NCBI GenBank assembly: GCA_034925865.1
Contig: JAYFRN010000020.1
Span: 29,415 to 93,414, forward strand
Origin: Oscillospiraceae bacterium
Lineage (GTDB): Bacteria > Bacillota > Clostridia > Oscillospirales > SIG627
Direction of reading: 5' to 3'
DNA: 64,000 nt
How positions within the stretch are numbered: the first letter of the stretch is position 1; each line of letters begins with the position of its first letter. The notes under the pieces were generated by a model. The model did not search any database. It worked only from the letters and a program-made list of their open reading frames with translations, and was not told the origin of the DNA. Shown here piece by piece: positions 26,501 to 34,844 of the stretch. The position numbers and the translations under genes are program-made.

Positions 26501-26962
26501 TGTCTGCGCCTTTTCCGGCGCCACCGCGTTTAACGTCGCGGTTGTCCATTCGTTTGAATTGAATGTGAATATGTCGTTTACCGGAAGGCGTGTGGAAGCG
26601 TTCCAGAATTCAACATACATCTGACAATCTCCTTCGGTGAGCATTGCATCGGCTTCAACGGAATACATTATACCTGGCGTGACGGGAATATTCACGCTGC
26701 GGTATCCAGGTGCGGTATTGTTGTCTTTATCTTCCTGATAAAGACACTTCTTTCCGTCGCTGGCGGCGGTATCGATAACATATCCGTTTCCGCTGTAAAG
26801 CGTCCATCCGTTCTTCGGCGCTTTTCCGACTTCTTCATCCTCAAAAGAGGAGAAAAATAAATATCCGCTGTCTTCGTTTTCATTACCGCCTTCCGCTGCC
26901 GCGGGGATGAAAATGCAGAACAGCATACATGCAGCCAGAAGGGCCGCCATGATTCTTTTCAT
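23543..26962 (-). CDS. Heparinase II/III-like surface protein, membrane-anchored (paralog 1)
   Basis: A 1139-residue protein: signal peptide (about 1-23), an N-terminal carbohydrate-binding-like jelly roll (FFSSFEDEEVGKAPKNGW... to about 185), an alpha-helical toroid (about 195-560), a heparinase II/III beta-sandwich from about 590 (LGHNHFDNNSFVIARAGVW, then GYEDYSPGNNRDYTLYNGH), a second jelly-roll segment near 830-920, and a C-terminal membrane helix followed by KKKKNKK. The fold is that of polysaccharide lyases acting on uronic acid polymers; the HNHFDN block carries the family metal/active-site residues. GGAGGAATC precedes the ATG. Divergent from its paralog at 27383. Confidence 0.85.
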   Translation of the reverse strand: MKRIMAALLAACMLFCIFIPAAAEGGNENEDSGYLFFSSFEDEEVGKAPKNGWTLYSGNGYVIDTAASDGKKCLYQEDKDNNTAPGYRSVNIPVTPGIMYSVEADAMLTEGDCQMYVEFWNASTRLPVNDIFTFNSNEWTTATLNAVAPEKAQTMTILLYQTTANAGTAYFDNIRVKIGKDYNEVGSEKYDHLVSGYPRLFFTKDNLPSIKALKDDTTPNYAGTSPKTVASGVISTADVYLAENSFTCNYYGNYTVTYQYPLIMPGKLANPPTYLASEQYPYWTALGTAINARLQYLAMAYLLTDDEKYARKATDMCLWLSEWTSWSDPTYGNGIACLDSGYITTGVCTAYDMLYDYMTDAEKDKIKTAIYERALKQHLKAWNLSTDHNIQVVITAALATAGCTLLGEYPEADTAIAKALEYFKWYLDRRLNSGTHEGNMYTTLSMEYLMTAADQIARAVGDRTLVEHKYISDVLFKWMVTGGENTSGLCAVISDGSLTPGFFVTASVANKVCKNGLAGYFLQRSKNFPNSLEGLIYGLKDLYVEYPDQSLQATYVKQVGWGSMRTGWSSGDTTLVFTSSTSNLGHNHFDNNSFVIARAGVWLASDPGYEDYSPGNNRDYTLYNGHSTIYVDGKPQNVLGSSTISERLTSSYFGYLIGKASGAYRSPKLDKFDRSFIMVNHPDFPYYVIKDDISASVEHTYNWRLNVSNAVYTKILGQTSKRGDVIDADWFVCEYDASKMRVAFASDDQLKIKWFSYPGDCGLLVDVTNDIKSNSSDYLALISVIASGNQTQNLGALIDSITLSNPDSTCSAANAISQKMLFFKPKAAGDYLSVPFNVPLTGTYNIVLEMAKARSYGSFECYIGDTLICEKDMYVDDYLDTEKIKLDNVLLQGGDTTIKFVSKGSVENLESFNIGAASIKLTATDSDSAFTVVSENIDTDSVRGMKVRYGGAYGEEDLLLFSKGAEIDTAGLTSDGSFAAVYGLSGTDAAPTRGYTLTSGTKLVYNGASLIEAASSASVAVTFETNSGSVIDSDSACDVKILIPEKYRNGAITGVSVAGEKVSLNIGEDGYLTLSVPKGKSYIDFTFASPEGGNENSDEPGNNDKGGLTPLVIGIIAGFAVVAITLGCFIAVKKKKNKK

Positions 26963-27007
26963 GATTCCTCCGTCATATATTAAATTTGCATATCAAGACA
27001 TTCAGTA

Positions 27008-27036
27008 ATTATATCCTAAACAGAGTAAAAAAACAA
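27008..27036 (-). promoter_or_regulatory. Promoter of heparinase-like paralog 1
   Basis: TTGTTT (27036-27031) and TATAAT (27013-27008), 17-bp spacer, minus strand. Confidence 0.65.
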
Positions 27037-27087
27037 TATTTTGCGGATAAAAATTATTAAATTGCAACATTTAGGGCAGGTATATTA

Positions 27088-27199
27088 TTATTAACTCGGC
27101 ATTTAAATAATTACCGCTAAAAGAGAGAAAAGGCTCTGGTATATGGGCTTTTTCTTTTGTAAAACTAGGATTGTTTAATGTCTGCCGAACAATTATTAA
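27088..27199 (-). repeat. Palindromic dispersed element, copy B (full length, inverted)
   Basis: About 112 bp, read on the minus strand. It contains AAAAAGCCCATATACCAGAG and CCTTTTCTCTCTTTTAGCGG as in copies C and D, then a TTATTTAAATGCCGAG arm. The other arm is more diverged (CGGCAGACATTAAACAAT). It occupies the middle of the 420-bp region between the two divergent heparinase-like genes, between their promoters. Confidence 0.8.
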
Positions 27200-27317
27200 A
27201 CATATACGACAGTAATGGAAAGCATGAGAAGCAATAATTGCGCAGAAGGAAATCAATGGATACTGAAGGCCGTGGCTGTTTATTCAACATTTAGTTGCCG
27301 TCTTAATAATATTAATG

Positions 27318-27346
27318 TTGAAAATTCTGATTCAATATGTTAATAT
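27318..27346 (+). promoter_or_regulatory. Promoter of heparinase-like paralog 2
   Basis: TTGAAA (27318-27323) and TAATAT (27341-27346), 17-bp spacer. Confidence 0.6.
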
Positions 27347-27382
27347 TATGGCAACAATATAATTGTAAATGAGGAATTTCAT

Positions 27383-30300
27383 ATGAAAAGGCTTGCCGCT
27401 GTAGTTCTTATTGTGCTGTTCGTTCTCGGTACATCGGCGCAGGCAACCGATGTTGTAAAAAATAAAGAACGGATTGAATACCTTTTTTATTCATCCTTTG
27501 AGGACGATCAACCCGGCTCCCCGGCTGTTCCTGCGGGATGGGAGCTGTACGACCAGACATTCGAGATAATCCAAAGAGATAACGGCTCAGATAAATGTGT
27601 AAAAATAAACGACGAAAGCTCGGAACGCGGCGCGGGGCTCAGGACAAAGCATATTCCGGTCGATCCCGGCGGCCATTATACCGTCAGCGTTGACATGAAG
27701 GTCGGAAGAGGAGCGGCACAATACTATGTTGAATATTGGTATCCCTCGGGCGATCGTGATAAAAATGTAGATATTATAAACGCCTCAGCGGGTTCGTCAT
27801 GGAATACTTATATTTCGGAAACGGACGCGCCGGATGGCGTAAGCTATATGACAGTCCTGCTTTATCTGCACGGATCGAATGTCGGATTCGCTTATTATGA
27901 TTGTGTTTCCGTACGGAAAACCCCAAAGCAGCAGGAAACCGAGCAGGAGGTAAAATATACCGCCGTTGAAAACGGACACCCGAGACTGTTTTATACTGTG
28001 TCTACAAAGTTAGAATTTATTTCGAGATCAAAAAACGAAGATATAAATTACGCCGGAGTTTCGACGGCTGCGATTGCGCGCAGTATCGTTTCAAGCGCGG
28101 ATGTATTTGCTTCGGAAAAAAGCATTGAATGCTCCTACTACGGCGGATATATGGTCACGTACGAATACCCGCTTAAAATGCCAAAATACATGAAAAATCC
28201 GCCGGCATACCTTGCTTCCGGTCAGTATCCGTTCTGGACGGCGCTTGGCGGCGCCATTAAGACACGGCTTCAGACGCTTTCGGCGGCATATGTGCTTACC
28301 GGAGACAGTAAATATTCCGCGCGCGCAATCGATATATGCATGTGGCTTTCGGAATGGTCAAGCTGGTCGGATCCTACCTATGGTGATGGGACAGCCTGCC
28401 TTGACAGCGGGTATATTTCCGTCGGAGTCAGCACCGTTTACGACATGCTTTACGACATACTTACGGACAAGCAGAAAAGCACGATAAGTGAAGCTCTATA
28501 CGAACGGGCGCTGAAGCCTCATCTATCTGTATGGAATAAAACCGCCGATCACAACGGTCAGGTCGTCATAACCGCGTCCCTTGCGACGGTCGCCTGTGCG
28601 ATTTACGGAGAATATGAGCTGTGCGACAAAGCCATATACAAGGCGATTGATTATTTCAAATGGTATCTCGACCGGCGCATGACTTCCGGAACTCACGAAG
28701 GAAATATGTATACCTCGCTTTCGCTTGAGTATATAATGGTCGCCGCCGACAACATTGCCCGCACCGTCGGCGACCGGAGCGTGATCGAACACAAATATAT
28801 AACCGATTTTCTTTTTAAATGGATGGTTGCCGGCGGCGACAGCTCCACCGGCAGCTTTGCCTGCTTTTCCGACGGAAGCTGTTCGAACGGCTTTTTCGTT
28901 ACGGCGTCTGTTGCCAACAAATGGAGCAAAAACGGTTTGGCGGGATATTATCTTACCCGAGCGAAGCTTTGTCCCCGTTCTCTTGAGGGCTATATTTACG
29001 CTCAGGAAAAGCTGTGTGTGACGGAGCCGGGGCGGGAAACACAGTCAATATATCTCGATAAAATAGGCTGGGGCAGTATGCGGACCGGATGGAAAGAGGG
29101 CGATGCCGCGCTTGTCTTCTCGGCAAGCAGATCCAATCTCGGACATAATCATTACGACAACAACAGCTTTCAAATAGCATTGAACGGAGTGTGGCTCGCG
29201 TCCGATCCGGGATATCAGGATTATTCGCCAGGAGAGAACAGAGATTATACTTTGAAAAACGGACACAGCACAGTGTATGTGGACGGAGAGGCGCAGTCTG
29301 TTTTGGGAGCTGCCGATATCGGAGAGAAGCTGAGCGGAGGATTCTTTACTCTTATGACAGGATCGGCGGCTTCGTCCTATTCGCCGGGACTTCTAAATAA
29401 ATTCGACCGCAGCTTCTTACTTGTAAATCACACGGATTTTCCGTATTTTGCTGTCTACGACGAATTGGATTCGGAAAATGAACATGAATACATCTGGCGT
29501 CTGAACATATCCGATGCCACTCAGGCGCTTATTGACGGAAAGCCGGCGGAGGAAGGCAGGAGCGAATCGTCCTTCGGGTTCGAAACGTTTTATCAAAACA
29601 GCGCTTCTCTTCGGGTGGGCTTTGCTTCTGACAATCCGCTTTCAATAAAGTATTATAAATATGCCGGCAAATTCGGAAAGCTTGTCGATGTGTCTCAGAA
29701 GAACAGTGAAAAAAGCGGTTCGTGCAATTTTCTCGCGCTCATCACCGCCGATGCCGGAACAGCGTCTGAACTGAATTACGGAACCTATTGCGATGATGTC
29801 GCTGTTTCGGACGGATCGGAAGAATGCTCGTATATCGCGGTTTTAGACCGTTCCGCGCTTTTGTTCAAGCCCGGCTCGGAGGCAGAATGGTTTTCTGTTC
29901 CCGTGTCTGTGCCGGCCACAGGCGAATACAATATTTCTGTTTCGGCTTGTACCGGGCGGGATTTCGGTAGCTTTGACATATATCTCGGAGATGTCTTTGT
30001 CGGCGGCTTTGACGGTTACCGGGATGAAAGCGACTCGACCGCAAATATTGAGCTGAAAAATGTTATATTCCCGCGCGGTTCCTTCAGGTTAAAGCTCGTT
30101 TCTCGCGGAAGCAACGCACACAATGTAAAAGCATATATCGGGCTTATCTCGTTTTATGCAAAGCCCGCCGGGAATACGGATTACAGCGTAAAAATATCGC
30201 AAAATATAAATACCTCATCTGTTCGCGGCTGTGAAGTTTCTTATTCCGGACTTGCCGATATACTGTTATTTTCAAAAGAAGAAAACACAGCGTCGTACGG

Positions 30301-30799
30301 AGAAAGGAAAATCGGATCCGATGGCAGCTTCTGCGCGGTATTCGGCCTTTTAAATGACAGAATAACCCGCGGATACAGCGCTGTCGGAGCGTCCTGTATG
30401 AACTTCGGGGAAATTGAATTATACAGAAGTGACAAGCCGGTAAATTTTGTATATTCGCCAGGCGGAGGCAGCGTTGCGATAGCCGATGAATATACCACCC
30501 TCTCCTTCAATGTTATCGGAGCCGATGTCGGAACGATCTATGTAAACGGCAAGGAGAAGGATTTTACGGTTGGAAAAAACGGGATGATAACGATCTGTCT
30601 TTCCGCCGGGAAAAACTATATTGATATTGATCCGGAACGAGAAATTACGATCGATGTATCAGCGCCGGAAGTCAAAAACAACGGAATCCGGTCGGCGGTA
30701 ATATTTGGATTGCTTGCCCTCGCCGCTGTGGGAATATTCGCCGCGGCGATACTTGTGATTACAAAGCTGAAAAGTAAAGATAAATCAAAAAAACAATAA
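27383..30799 (+). CDS. Heparinase II/III-like surface protein, membrane-anchored (paralog 2)
   Basis: 1138 residues, same layout as the divergent paralog: signal peptide (AAVVLIVLFVLGTSAQA), jelly roll, helical toroid (WLSEWSSWSDPTYGDGTACLDSGY almost unchanged over that block), heparinase sandwich (LGHNHYDNNSFQIALNGVW), C-terminal membrane helix (VIFGLLALAAVGIFAAAILV) and a Lys-rich tail. The central enzyme region is strongly conserved between the two, while the N- and C-terminal domains differ more, suggesting different ligands or substrates. GAGGAATTTCAT precedes the ATG. No sulfatase, sugar transporter or regulator lies nearby, so they are not part of a classical utilisation locus. Confidence 0.85.
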   Translation: MKRLAAVVLIVLFVLGTSAQATDVVKNKERIEYLFYSSFEDDQPGSPAVPAGWELYDQTFEIIQRDNGSDKCVKINDESSERGAGLRTKHIPVDPGGHYTVSVDMKVGRGAAQYYVEYWYPSGDRDKNVDIINASAGSSWNTYISETDAPDGVSYMTVLLYLHGSNVGFAYYDCVSVRKTPKQQETEQEVKYTAVENGHPRLFYTVSTKLEFISRSKNEDINYAGVSTAAIARSIVSSADVFASEKSIECSYYGGYMVTYEYPLKMPKYMKNPPAYLASGQYPFWTALGGAIKTRLQTLSAAYVLTGDSKYSARAIDICMWLSEWSSWSDPTYGDGTACLDSGYISVGVSTVYDMLYDILTDKQKSTISEALYERALKPHLSVWNKTADHNGQVVITASLATVACAIYGEYELCDKAIYKAIDYFKWYLDRRMTSGTHEGNMYTSLSLEYIMVAADNIARTVGDRSVIEHKYITDFLFKWMVAGGDSSTGSFACFSDGSCSNGFFVTASVANKWSKNGLAGYYLTRAKLCPRSLEGYIYAQEKLCVTEPGRETQSIYLDKIGWGSMRTGWKEGDAALVFSASRSNLGHNHYDNNSFQIALNGVWLASDPGYQDYSPGENRDYTLKNGHSTVYVDGEAQSVLGAADIGEKLSGGFFTLMTGSAASSYSPGLLNKFDRSFLLVNHTDFPYFAVYDELDSENEHEYIWRLNISDATQALIDGKPAEEGRSESSFGFETFYQNSASLRVGFASDNPLSIKYYKYAGKFGKLVDVSQKNSEKSGSCNFLALITADAGTASELNYGTYCDDVAVSDGSEECSYIAVLDRSALLFKPGSEAEWFSVPVSVPATGEYNISVSACTGRDFGSFDIYLGDVFVGGFDGYRDESDSTANIELKNVIFPRGSFRLKLVSRGSNAHNVKAYIGLISFYAKPAGNTDYSVKISQNINTSSVRGCEVSYSGLADILLFSKEENTASYGERKIGSDGSFCAVFGLLNDRITRGYSAVGASCMNFGEIELYRSDKPVNFVYSPGGGSVAIADEYTTLSFNVIGADVGTIYVNGKEKDFTVGKNGMITICLSAGKNYIDIDPEREITIDVSAPEVKNNGIRSAVIFGLLALAAVGIFAAAILVITKLKSKDKSKKQ

Positions 30800-30816
30800 A
30801 AATAAATTTTGATCTA

Positions 30817-30845
30817 TTGCAATTTTTTATACGCTGTGTTATAAT
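30817..30845 (+). promoter_or_regulatory. Promoter of rpmB
   Basis: TTGCAA (30817-30822) and TATAAT (30840-30845), 17-bp spacer, about 60 nt before the start codon. Confidence 0.75.
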
Positions 30846-30910
30846 CATTCCGTTGCTCAAATCGCGGTGGTTCACCGCGTCCAGAAATTGCTAACGGGAG
30901 GTGTTTCGAA

Positions 30911-31099
30911 ATGGCAAAATGCGATATCTGCGGAAAGAGTGTTACCTTTGGCTGCTCGGTTTCCCATTCAAACAGAAAAACCAACAGAGCTTGGAAACCA
31001 AACATCAGAAAAGTTAAAGCAATAGTTAACGGCAGCGTGAAAAGAGTGCACATTTGCTCTCGTTGCCTGCGCTCCGGTGAGGTAACCCGCGCCAACTGA
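30911..31099 (+). CDS. rpmB: Ribosomal protein bL28 (zinc-binding form)
   Basis: A 62-residue large-subunit protein. CDIC (residues 4-7) and CSRC near residues 49-52 form the CxxC pairs of the zinc-binding C+ form; SHSNRKTNRAWKPN is the family core. GGGAGGTG lies 7 nt before the ATG. A single-gene unit with its own promoter and terminator. Confidence 0.97.
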   Translation: MAKCDICGKSVTFGCSVSHSNRKTNRAWKPNIRKVKAIVNGSVKRVHICSRCLRSGEVTRAN

Positions 31100-31146
31100 G
31101 CTTTATTCTTCTTATAGACTGAATAGAATACTCTGCAGAGAAATGA

Positions 31147-31180
31147 TGGCGGTGTCGCAATTGCGGCACCGCCAGGTTTT
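31147..31180 (+). terminator. Terminator of rpmB
   Basis: TGGCGGTGTCGCAA and TTGCGGCACCGCCA form a long stem at 31147-31174 with one non-paired position, followed by GGTTTTTG. Confidence 0.85.
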
Positions 31181-31208
31181 TGTATTTATATTTGTACTTA
31201 TGCATGCT

Positions 31209-32117
31209 TCATTCAGAGGCCTTCGCGATAGCGAGCGCGGCTTCGTGCATTTGTAAAAGAAGCGCGTCGATATCGTCTCCGGATTCCGCGGCTTTATTTA
31301 TATGAGCGTCGGTCTCGAGAGTGATCGCGCCGGAATAATTAATGTTCTTAAGCGCATTCGCCACGAGCTTAAAATCAAGCGAACAGGTAAAAGGGGTCAT
31401 GTGGAGATCGCTTATTCCGTCGTTGTCGTGAACGTGCAGGAGGTTCAGCCGGCCACCCAGCGTATTTATCATCTTCTCCGGGGTGACATCGTCAAAGTCT
31501 TTACAGTGAATAAGATTGGCGTGCCCGATATCAAGGCAGGCGACAAATCTTTCACCGAGCATATCGCAGTAATCGAGCATTTCCGCGGCAGTTGTGCAGA
31601 CAGTGGGACAGATACATGATTTTTCATAATCATAGTTGAACATATTCTCAACGCCGAGCCTGACATCTGCCGATTCGAGCGCGGGGATCAGAGAACCGAG
31701 CCATTTTAGGTTATATTTTCGTGTCTGAGCGCGGTATTCAAAGTATTTATACCGCGGCGGAATAGCGGGATGGATGACGATATACGGACATTTCATGATT
31801 CCCGCGGCACGTATTTCGCGTAAATAAACCGCGCGAATTCTTTCCTCATCTGCGTTATTCTCGGCAAATCCGTATAAATGCGCGTGTGATTGTATTAATG
31901 AAAGCCCTATTTCGCGGGCATGAGCGGAGAGACGCATAAAATAATCGTCGAATTCGGTGTCGGAAGCGGCAAGAATGCCGGAACCGTCATCAGGAAGGAA
32001 ATAAAACGAATAGTCCACAGCGTTAAATCCGGCTTTTTTTATACGGTCAAACGCGGTGAATTCGTCTTTTGAAAACATGGAGACAGCACCGGTGTTGACC
32101 GCGACCATTTTCATCAT
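31209..32117 (-). CDS. Sugar phosphate isomerase/epimerase family protein (TIM barrel)
   Basis: A 302-residue protein of the xylose-isomerase-like/AP-endonuclease-2 superfamily. Metal-site features: GVENMF (Glu), CLDIGHANL (Asp/His), LLHVHDNDG (His-x-His-Asp) and ITLETD near the C-terminus (Glu). The family isomerises or epimerises sugars and inositols; the substrate is not evident. Starts at ATG 32117 with GGAAAGG upstream. It is the most downstream gene of a loose same-strand group with the amidohydrolase-like genes, but a hairpin element (32147-32197) separates it from its neighbour. Confidence 0.82.
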   Translation of the reverse strand: MMKMVAVNTGAVSMFSKDEFTAFDRIKKAGFNAVDYSFYFLPDDGSGILAASDTEFDDYFMRLSAHAREIGLSLIQSHAHLYGFAENNADEERIRAVYLREIRAAGIMKCPYIVIHPAIPPRYKYFEYRAQTRKYNLKWLGSLIPALESADVRLGVENMFNYDYEKSCICPTVCTTAAEMLDYCDMLGERFVACLDIGHANLIHCKDFDDVTPEKMINTLGGRLNLLHVHDNDGISDLHMTPFTCSLDFKLVANALKNINYSGAITLETDAHINKAAESGDDIDALLLQMHEAALAIAKASE

Positions 32118-32146
32118 TTATATAACCATACCTTTCCGGAATTGTG

Positions 32147-32197
32147 CTAAAGGGACCTTTTGGAAAAGGCCCCTTTTAGAATTCCCTGAAAATCATT
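32147..32197 (+). repeat. Hairpin-plus-tail element, diverged copy
   Basis: A 33-nt imperfect palindrome (CTAAAGGGACCTTTT with AAAAGGCCCCTTTTAG) followed by an 18-nt tail AATTCCCTGAAAATCATT. The tail matches that of the copies at 35410-35459 and 60107-60157 at 15 of 18 positions and has the same length. It lies between two minus-strand genes. Confidence 0.7.
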
Positions 32198-32216
32198 TTG
32201 ATTTCGAGGTGAATAA

Positions 32217-32981
32217 TTATTTAATGAAATCCTCAAAGTTGCCGCCGAGCATCATATCCTTTATGTCGTCTGATAAAAGCGATGTCTCGATATTAAGGAG
32301 CATACATTTGAGAGAAAGCAGCGGGAAGCACGAACCGAAAACGAGCTTTTCGGGTTTGATCTGCTCGACGGCTTTATCGGCGGTGAACAGCAAATGGTTG
32401 AAGCGCGACATATCAACCCATACATTGGGAAGAGAATTGATTTGGCCGCTTACGGAAAACACTTCGCCGATATAAATGTTTGAAATAAGGAATTTTGTAT
32501 CCGGGCAGCTTTCGCACAACTGCATAATGGCAGGAATTGAAACGCCCGTCTGCTTGAATAAATAGTCTAGGCGGATGTCCTCGGTTCTCACCGTGATTAC
32601 GACGCGCAGTCCGAGCTTGCCGGCAAGACGGCAGAGAGAAATGACACGGCTGTCGTCGCAGGAATAGCTGTGGTCGGACGGATAAAGACGGATTGCGGCA
32701 GCTCCGAGCTTGTTTTTGTATTTATATAGGTCTTCTTCCGCACCCGGAAGAGTAGGATTGACTGTTCCGGCGAAAAGATAAGGAGAACCTTTGAGCATTG
32801 CGGCGCATTCCTCGTCGCCTTCATAAGGATCGTTGAAGAAAACGCTGTCGAGACAGCCGACAAGGCCGCCCGAAATGCTGTTTTCCATGTGTACGGCCAT
32901 GAGGTCGGAGAGCTTTCCTTTATGTAGTTTCCTGAACGGCCAGTTACCTATAAAGCCGCAGGCGTCATAATGTTTTTGCAT
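32217..32981 (-). CDS. Amidohydrolase-like TIM-barrel protein lacking metal ligands
   Basis: A 254-residue protein resembling the amidohydrolase-2 family and the gene at 34047. Where active members have D-x-H-T-H at the start of the barrel, this one has YDACGFIG; where they end with FGTD/FGSD it has FGSCFP. The metal-binding His pair and the catalytic Asp are therefore absent. It may be a non-catalytic paralog or use another mechanism. Strands such as GTVNPTLP, AAIRLYPS and VWVDMS keep the fold recognisable. Confidence 0.68.
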   Translation of the reverse strand: MQKHYDACGFIGNWPFRKLHKGKLSDLMAVHMENSISGGLVGCLDSVFFNDPYEGDEECAAMLKGSPYLFAGTVNPTLPGAEEDLYKYKNKLGAAAIRLYPSDHSYSCDDSRVISLCRLAGKLGLRVVITVRTEDIRLDYLFKQTGVSIPAIMQLCESCPDTKFLISNIYIGEVFSVSGQINSLPNVWVDMSRFNHLLFTADKAVEQIKPEKLVFGSCFPLLSLKCMLLNIETSLLSDDIKDMMLGGNFEDFIK

Positions 32982-33183
32982 TTTTTAATCCTTGTATAAT
33001 GAACATATTGGATTCATCACACATACCTTTCGTTAAATTTGGTATAGACAGCTCTTGCTATCGCAGATGGCTGTGGCTCGGTATTAATAATTACAACAGC
33101 TTTGAATTAATTGTTTCTTTGAAAAGCCGCAAGCCACATCTAAGCGTTTTGTTTAAAAAATATTGGACAATATTAAGATGTAT

Positions 33184-34026
33184 TTAGTGGTGAAGTGCTA
33201 CACTTTCTCGGCTTTTCTCGACATAACCGATTTTCTTATAAATATGCATTGCGTTTGCGTTGTTGGATTCGCAATATGTACAAGGATTCTTGCAGCCACG
33301 GCGAATACATTCATTTGTTATATATGCCGCAAGTTTTGTTCCGTATCCTTTACCTACATATGTTCTGTCAACAGCAAGCATTCCCATGCCGGAATTATCA
33401 TCAAATAAACCGCCAATTCCTATGATTATCCCGTTGTCTTCTAAAACATAATAGCTTTTCTGATTATCTTTATAATCTTTTCGTTCCGCGGCACGTTCTT
33501 CTTCGGTACGTTCTTTTATCACATAAGGCAACCCTATTCGAATGTGCATATCGGCATATTCATGTGACCATATATCAGGTGCCGCCGGGTAGTCATCATC
33601 TGTATATTCACGGATTCCTTCCGACGGAATGTCAATTATTTCGCCTGAGTGAACTAAGTAGAAATTTGTATTTGTGTAATCAAAGCCAACGGAAAGAGCA
33701 AATAAATCGGCTTCTTTTGATTCCAGATAACTTGACCACCAATTGCAGCCGGACGGTTCTATTTGTTTTTTTGCTTCATTATAAATAAACGTGCCGATTC
33801 CGCTCCTGCGCAATACCGAAGAAACGTAAATAAACAAAAAGCATGAATACAATGAGTTGTCCGGTACATATAAATGAAGCCACCCGACTATTATTCCATC
33901 TTTCTCGGCAACAGAAATTGATTGCTTGGAAAATTCTTTATATTTCTCATAATAATCAGGTTCTGTTATTTGAGCAATAGATTGTTCGTCCGCTTCTTCA
34001 TATTTTCTTAAAAGTAGATTATTCAT
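33184..34026 (-). CDS. Two-domain GNAT acetyltransferase
   Basis: 280 residues. The N-terminal half contains FIYVSSVLRRSGIGTFIYNEA and the C-terminal half MLAVDRTYVGKGYGTKL, each an acetyl-CoA loop (R-x-x-G-x-G/A), so two GNAT domains are present. The C-terminal half ends with ESNNANAMHIYKKIGY, a typical motif B. Codon use is more AT-rich than in its neighbours. Substrate unknown. The 200 bp downstream (32982-33183) hold no visible feature. Confidence 0.8.
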   Translation of the reverse strand: MNNLLLRKYEEADEQSIAQITEPDYYEKYKEFSKQSISVAEKDGIIVGWLHLYVPDNSLYSCFLFIYVSSVLRRSGIGTFIYNEAKKQIEPSGCNWWSSYLESKEADLFALSVGFDYTNTNFYLVHSGEIIDIPSEGIREYTDDDYPAAPDIWSHEYADMHIRIGLPYVIKERTEEERAAERKDYKDNQKSYYVLEDNGIIIGIGGLFDDNSGMGMLAVDRTYVGKGYGTKLAAYITNECIRRGCKNPCTYCESNNANAMHIYKKIGYVEKSRESVALHH

Positions 34027-34046
34027 TTCTCATTTTAGGTGTAAAA

Positions 34047-34793
34047 TCAAAAGCGGAAGAGCTTTTCGGCGTTGCCGGAAAGGATGTCTGCTCTTTGACT
34101 GTCGGTTATATCCGCTTCGAGAATCTGGCCGTAGTTTGTGTTATACGAGCCTGTCATATCGGTGCCGAATACTATTCTGTCTGTGCCTACCTGACTTACA
34201 GTATAGTCAAGGTCGTCTCTTCGGTAAATACTGCCGGACATATCGACCGACACGTTTTTATCGTTTCTGATCGCCTTTACTCCGTGATAGCAATTTGCGC
34301 CGAGGTGAGCCATGATTATCTTGCTTTCAGGATATCTGAGGGCTATGTTGTGAACATTGGTGCCTACGGTTTCATTGGGCAGCTGATCGACTGTTTTAAT
34401 AAAGCTGTGGAGCAGGATCGGAATATTGTAATCAATGCATTTTTCGAATATTGGATTGACAGCGGGATCGTCGCAATAGGAAGCGACCCAGAGCTTAACT
34501 CCGACGGCGCCGTCCTCCTCAACGCCGCGCTTAAGCACATCCATGCAGTTCGCGTTGAATGGATTGAGATAAACATATCCGGAAAACTGATCCGGATAAC
34601 GGCGGACGGCATCGGTCACGTGCGCGTTGAGTTCATCAACTTCCGCTTCGCTGGGTGAATACGAATAGAGAGCCGATATTACTATACGGTCGATCGAGTG
34701 CCTTTCCATTGCCTGGCGCAATTCCACGATGTCCTCTTCATACTTTCCTTTCCAGAGATGGGTATGAACGTCGATTATTTTAAACTTTTTCAT
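34047..34793 (-). CDS. Amidohydrolase-family metal-dependent hydrolase
   Basis: 248 residues, amidohydrolase-2 type. The metal site is complete: IDVHTHLWKG at residues 6-15, LLHSF with the barrel His near 128, MAHLG near 165 and FGTDMTG with the catalytic Asp near 211. Family members hydrolyse or decarboxylate small ring compounds or lactones. The nearby isomerase and Gfo/Idh genes suggest sugar or sugar-acid metabolism; this is inference. Confidence 0.85.
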   Translation of the reverse strand: MKKFKIIDVHTHLWKGKYEEDIVELRQAMERHSIDRIVISALYSYSPSEAEVDELNAHVTDAVRRYPDQFSGYVYLNPFNANCMDVLKRGVEEDGAVGVKLWVASYCDDPAVNPIFEKCIDYNIPILLHSFIKTVDQLPNETVGTNVHNIALRYPESKIIMAHLGANCYHGVKAIRNDKNVSVDMSGSIYRRDDLDYTVSQVGTDRIVFGTDMTGSYNTNYGQILEADITDSQRADILSGNAEKLFRF

Positions 34794-34844
34794 AATTGAC
34801 CTCTTCTGTTTCTATGTAATATTAATGGGAATCTGTTGATAATG

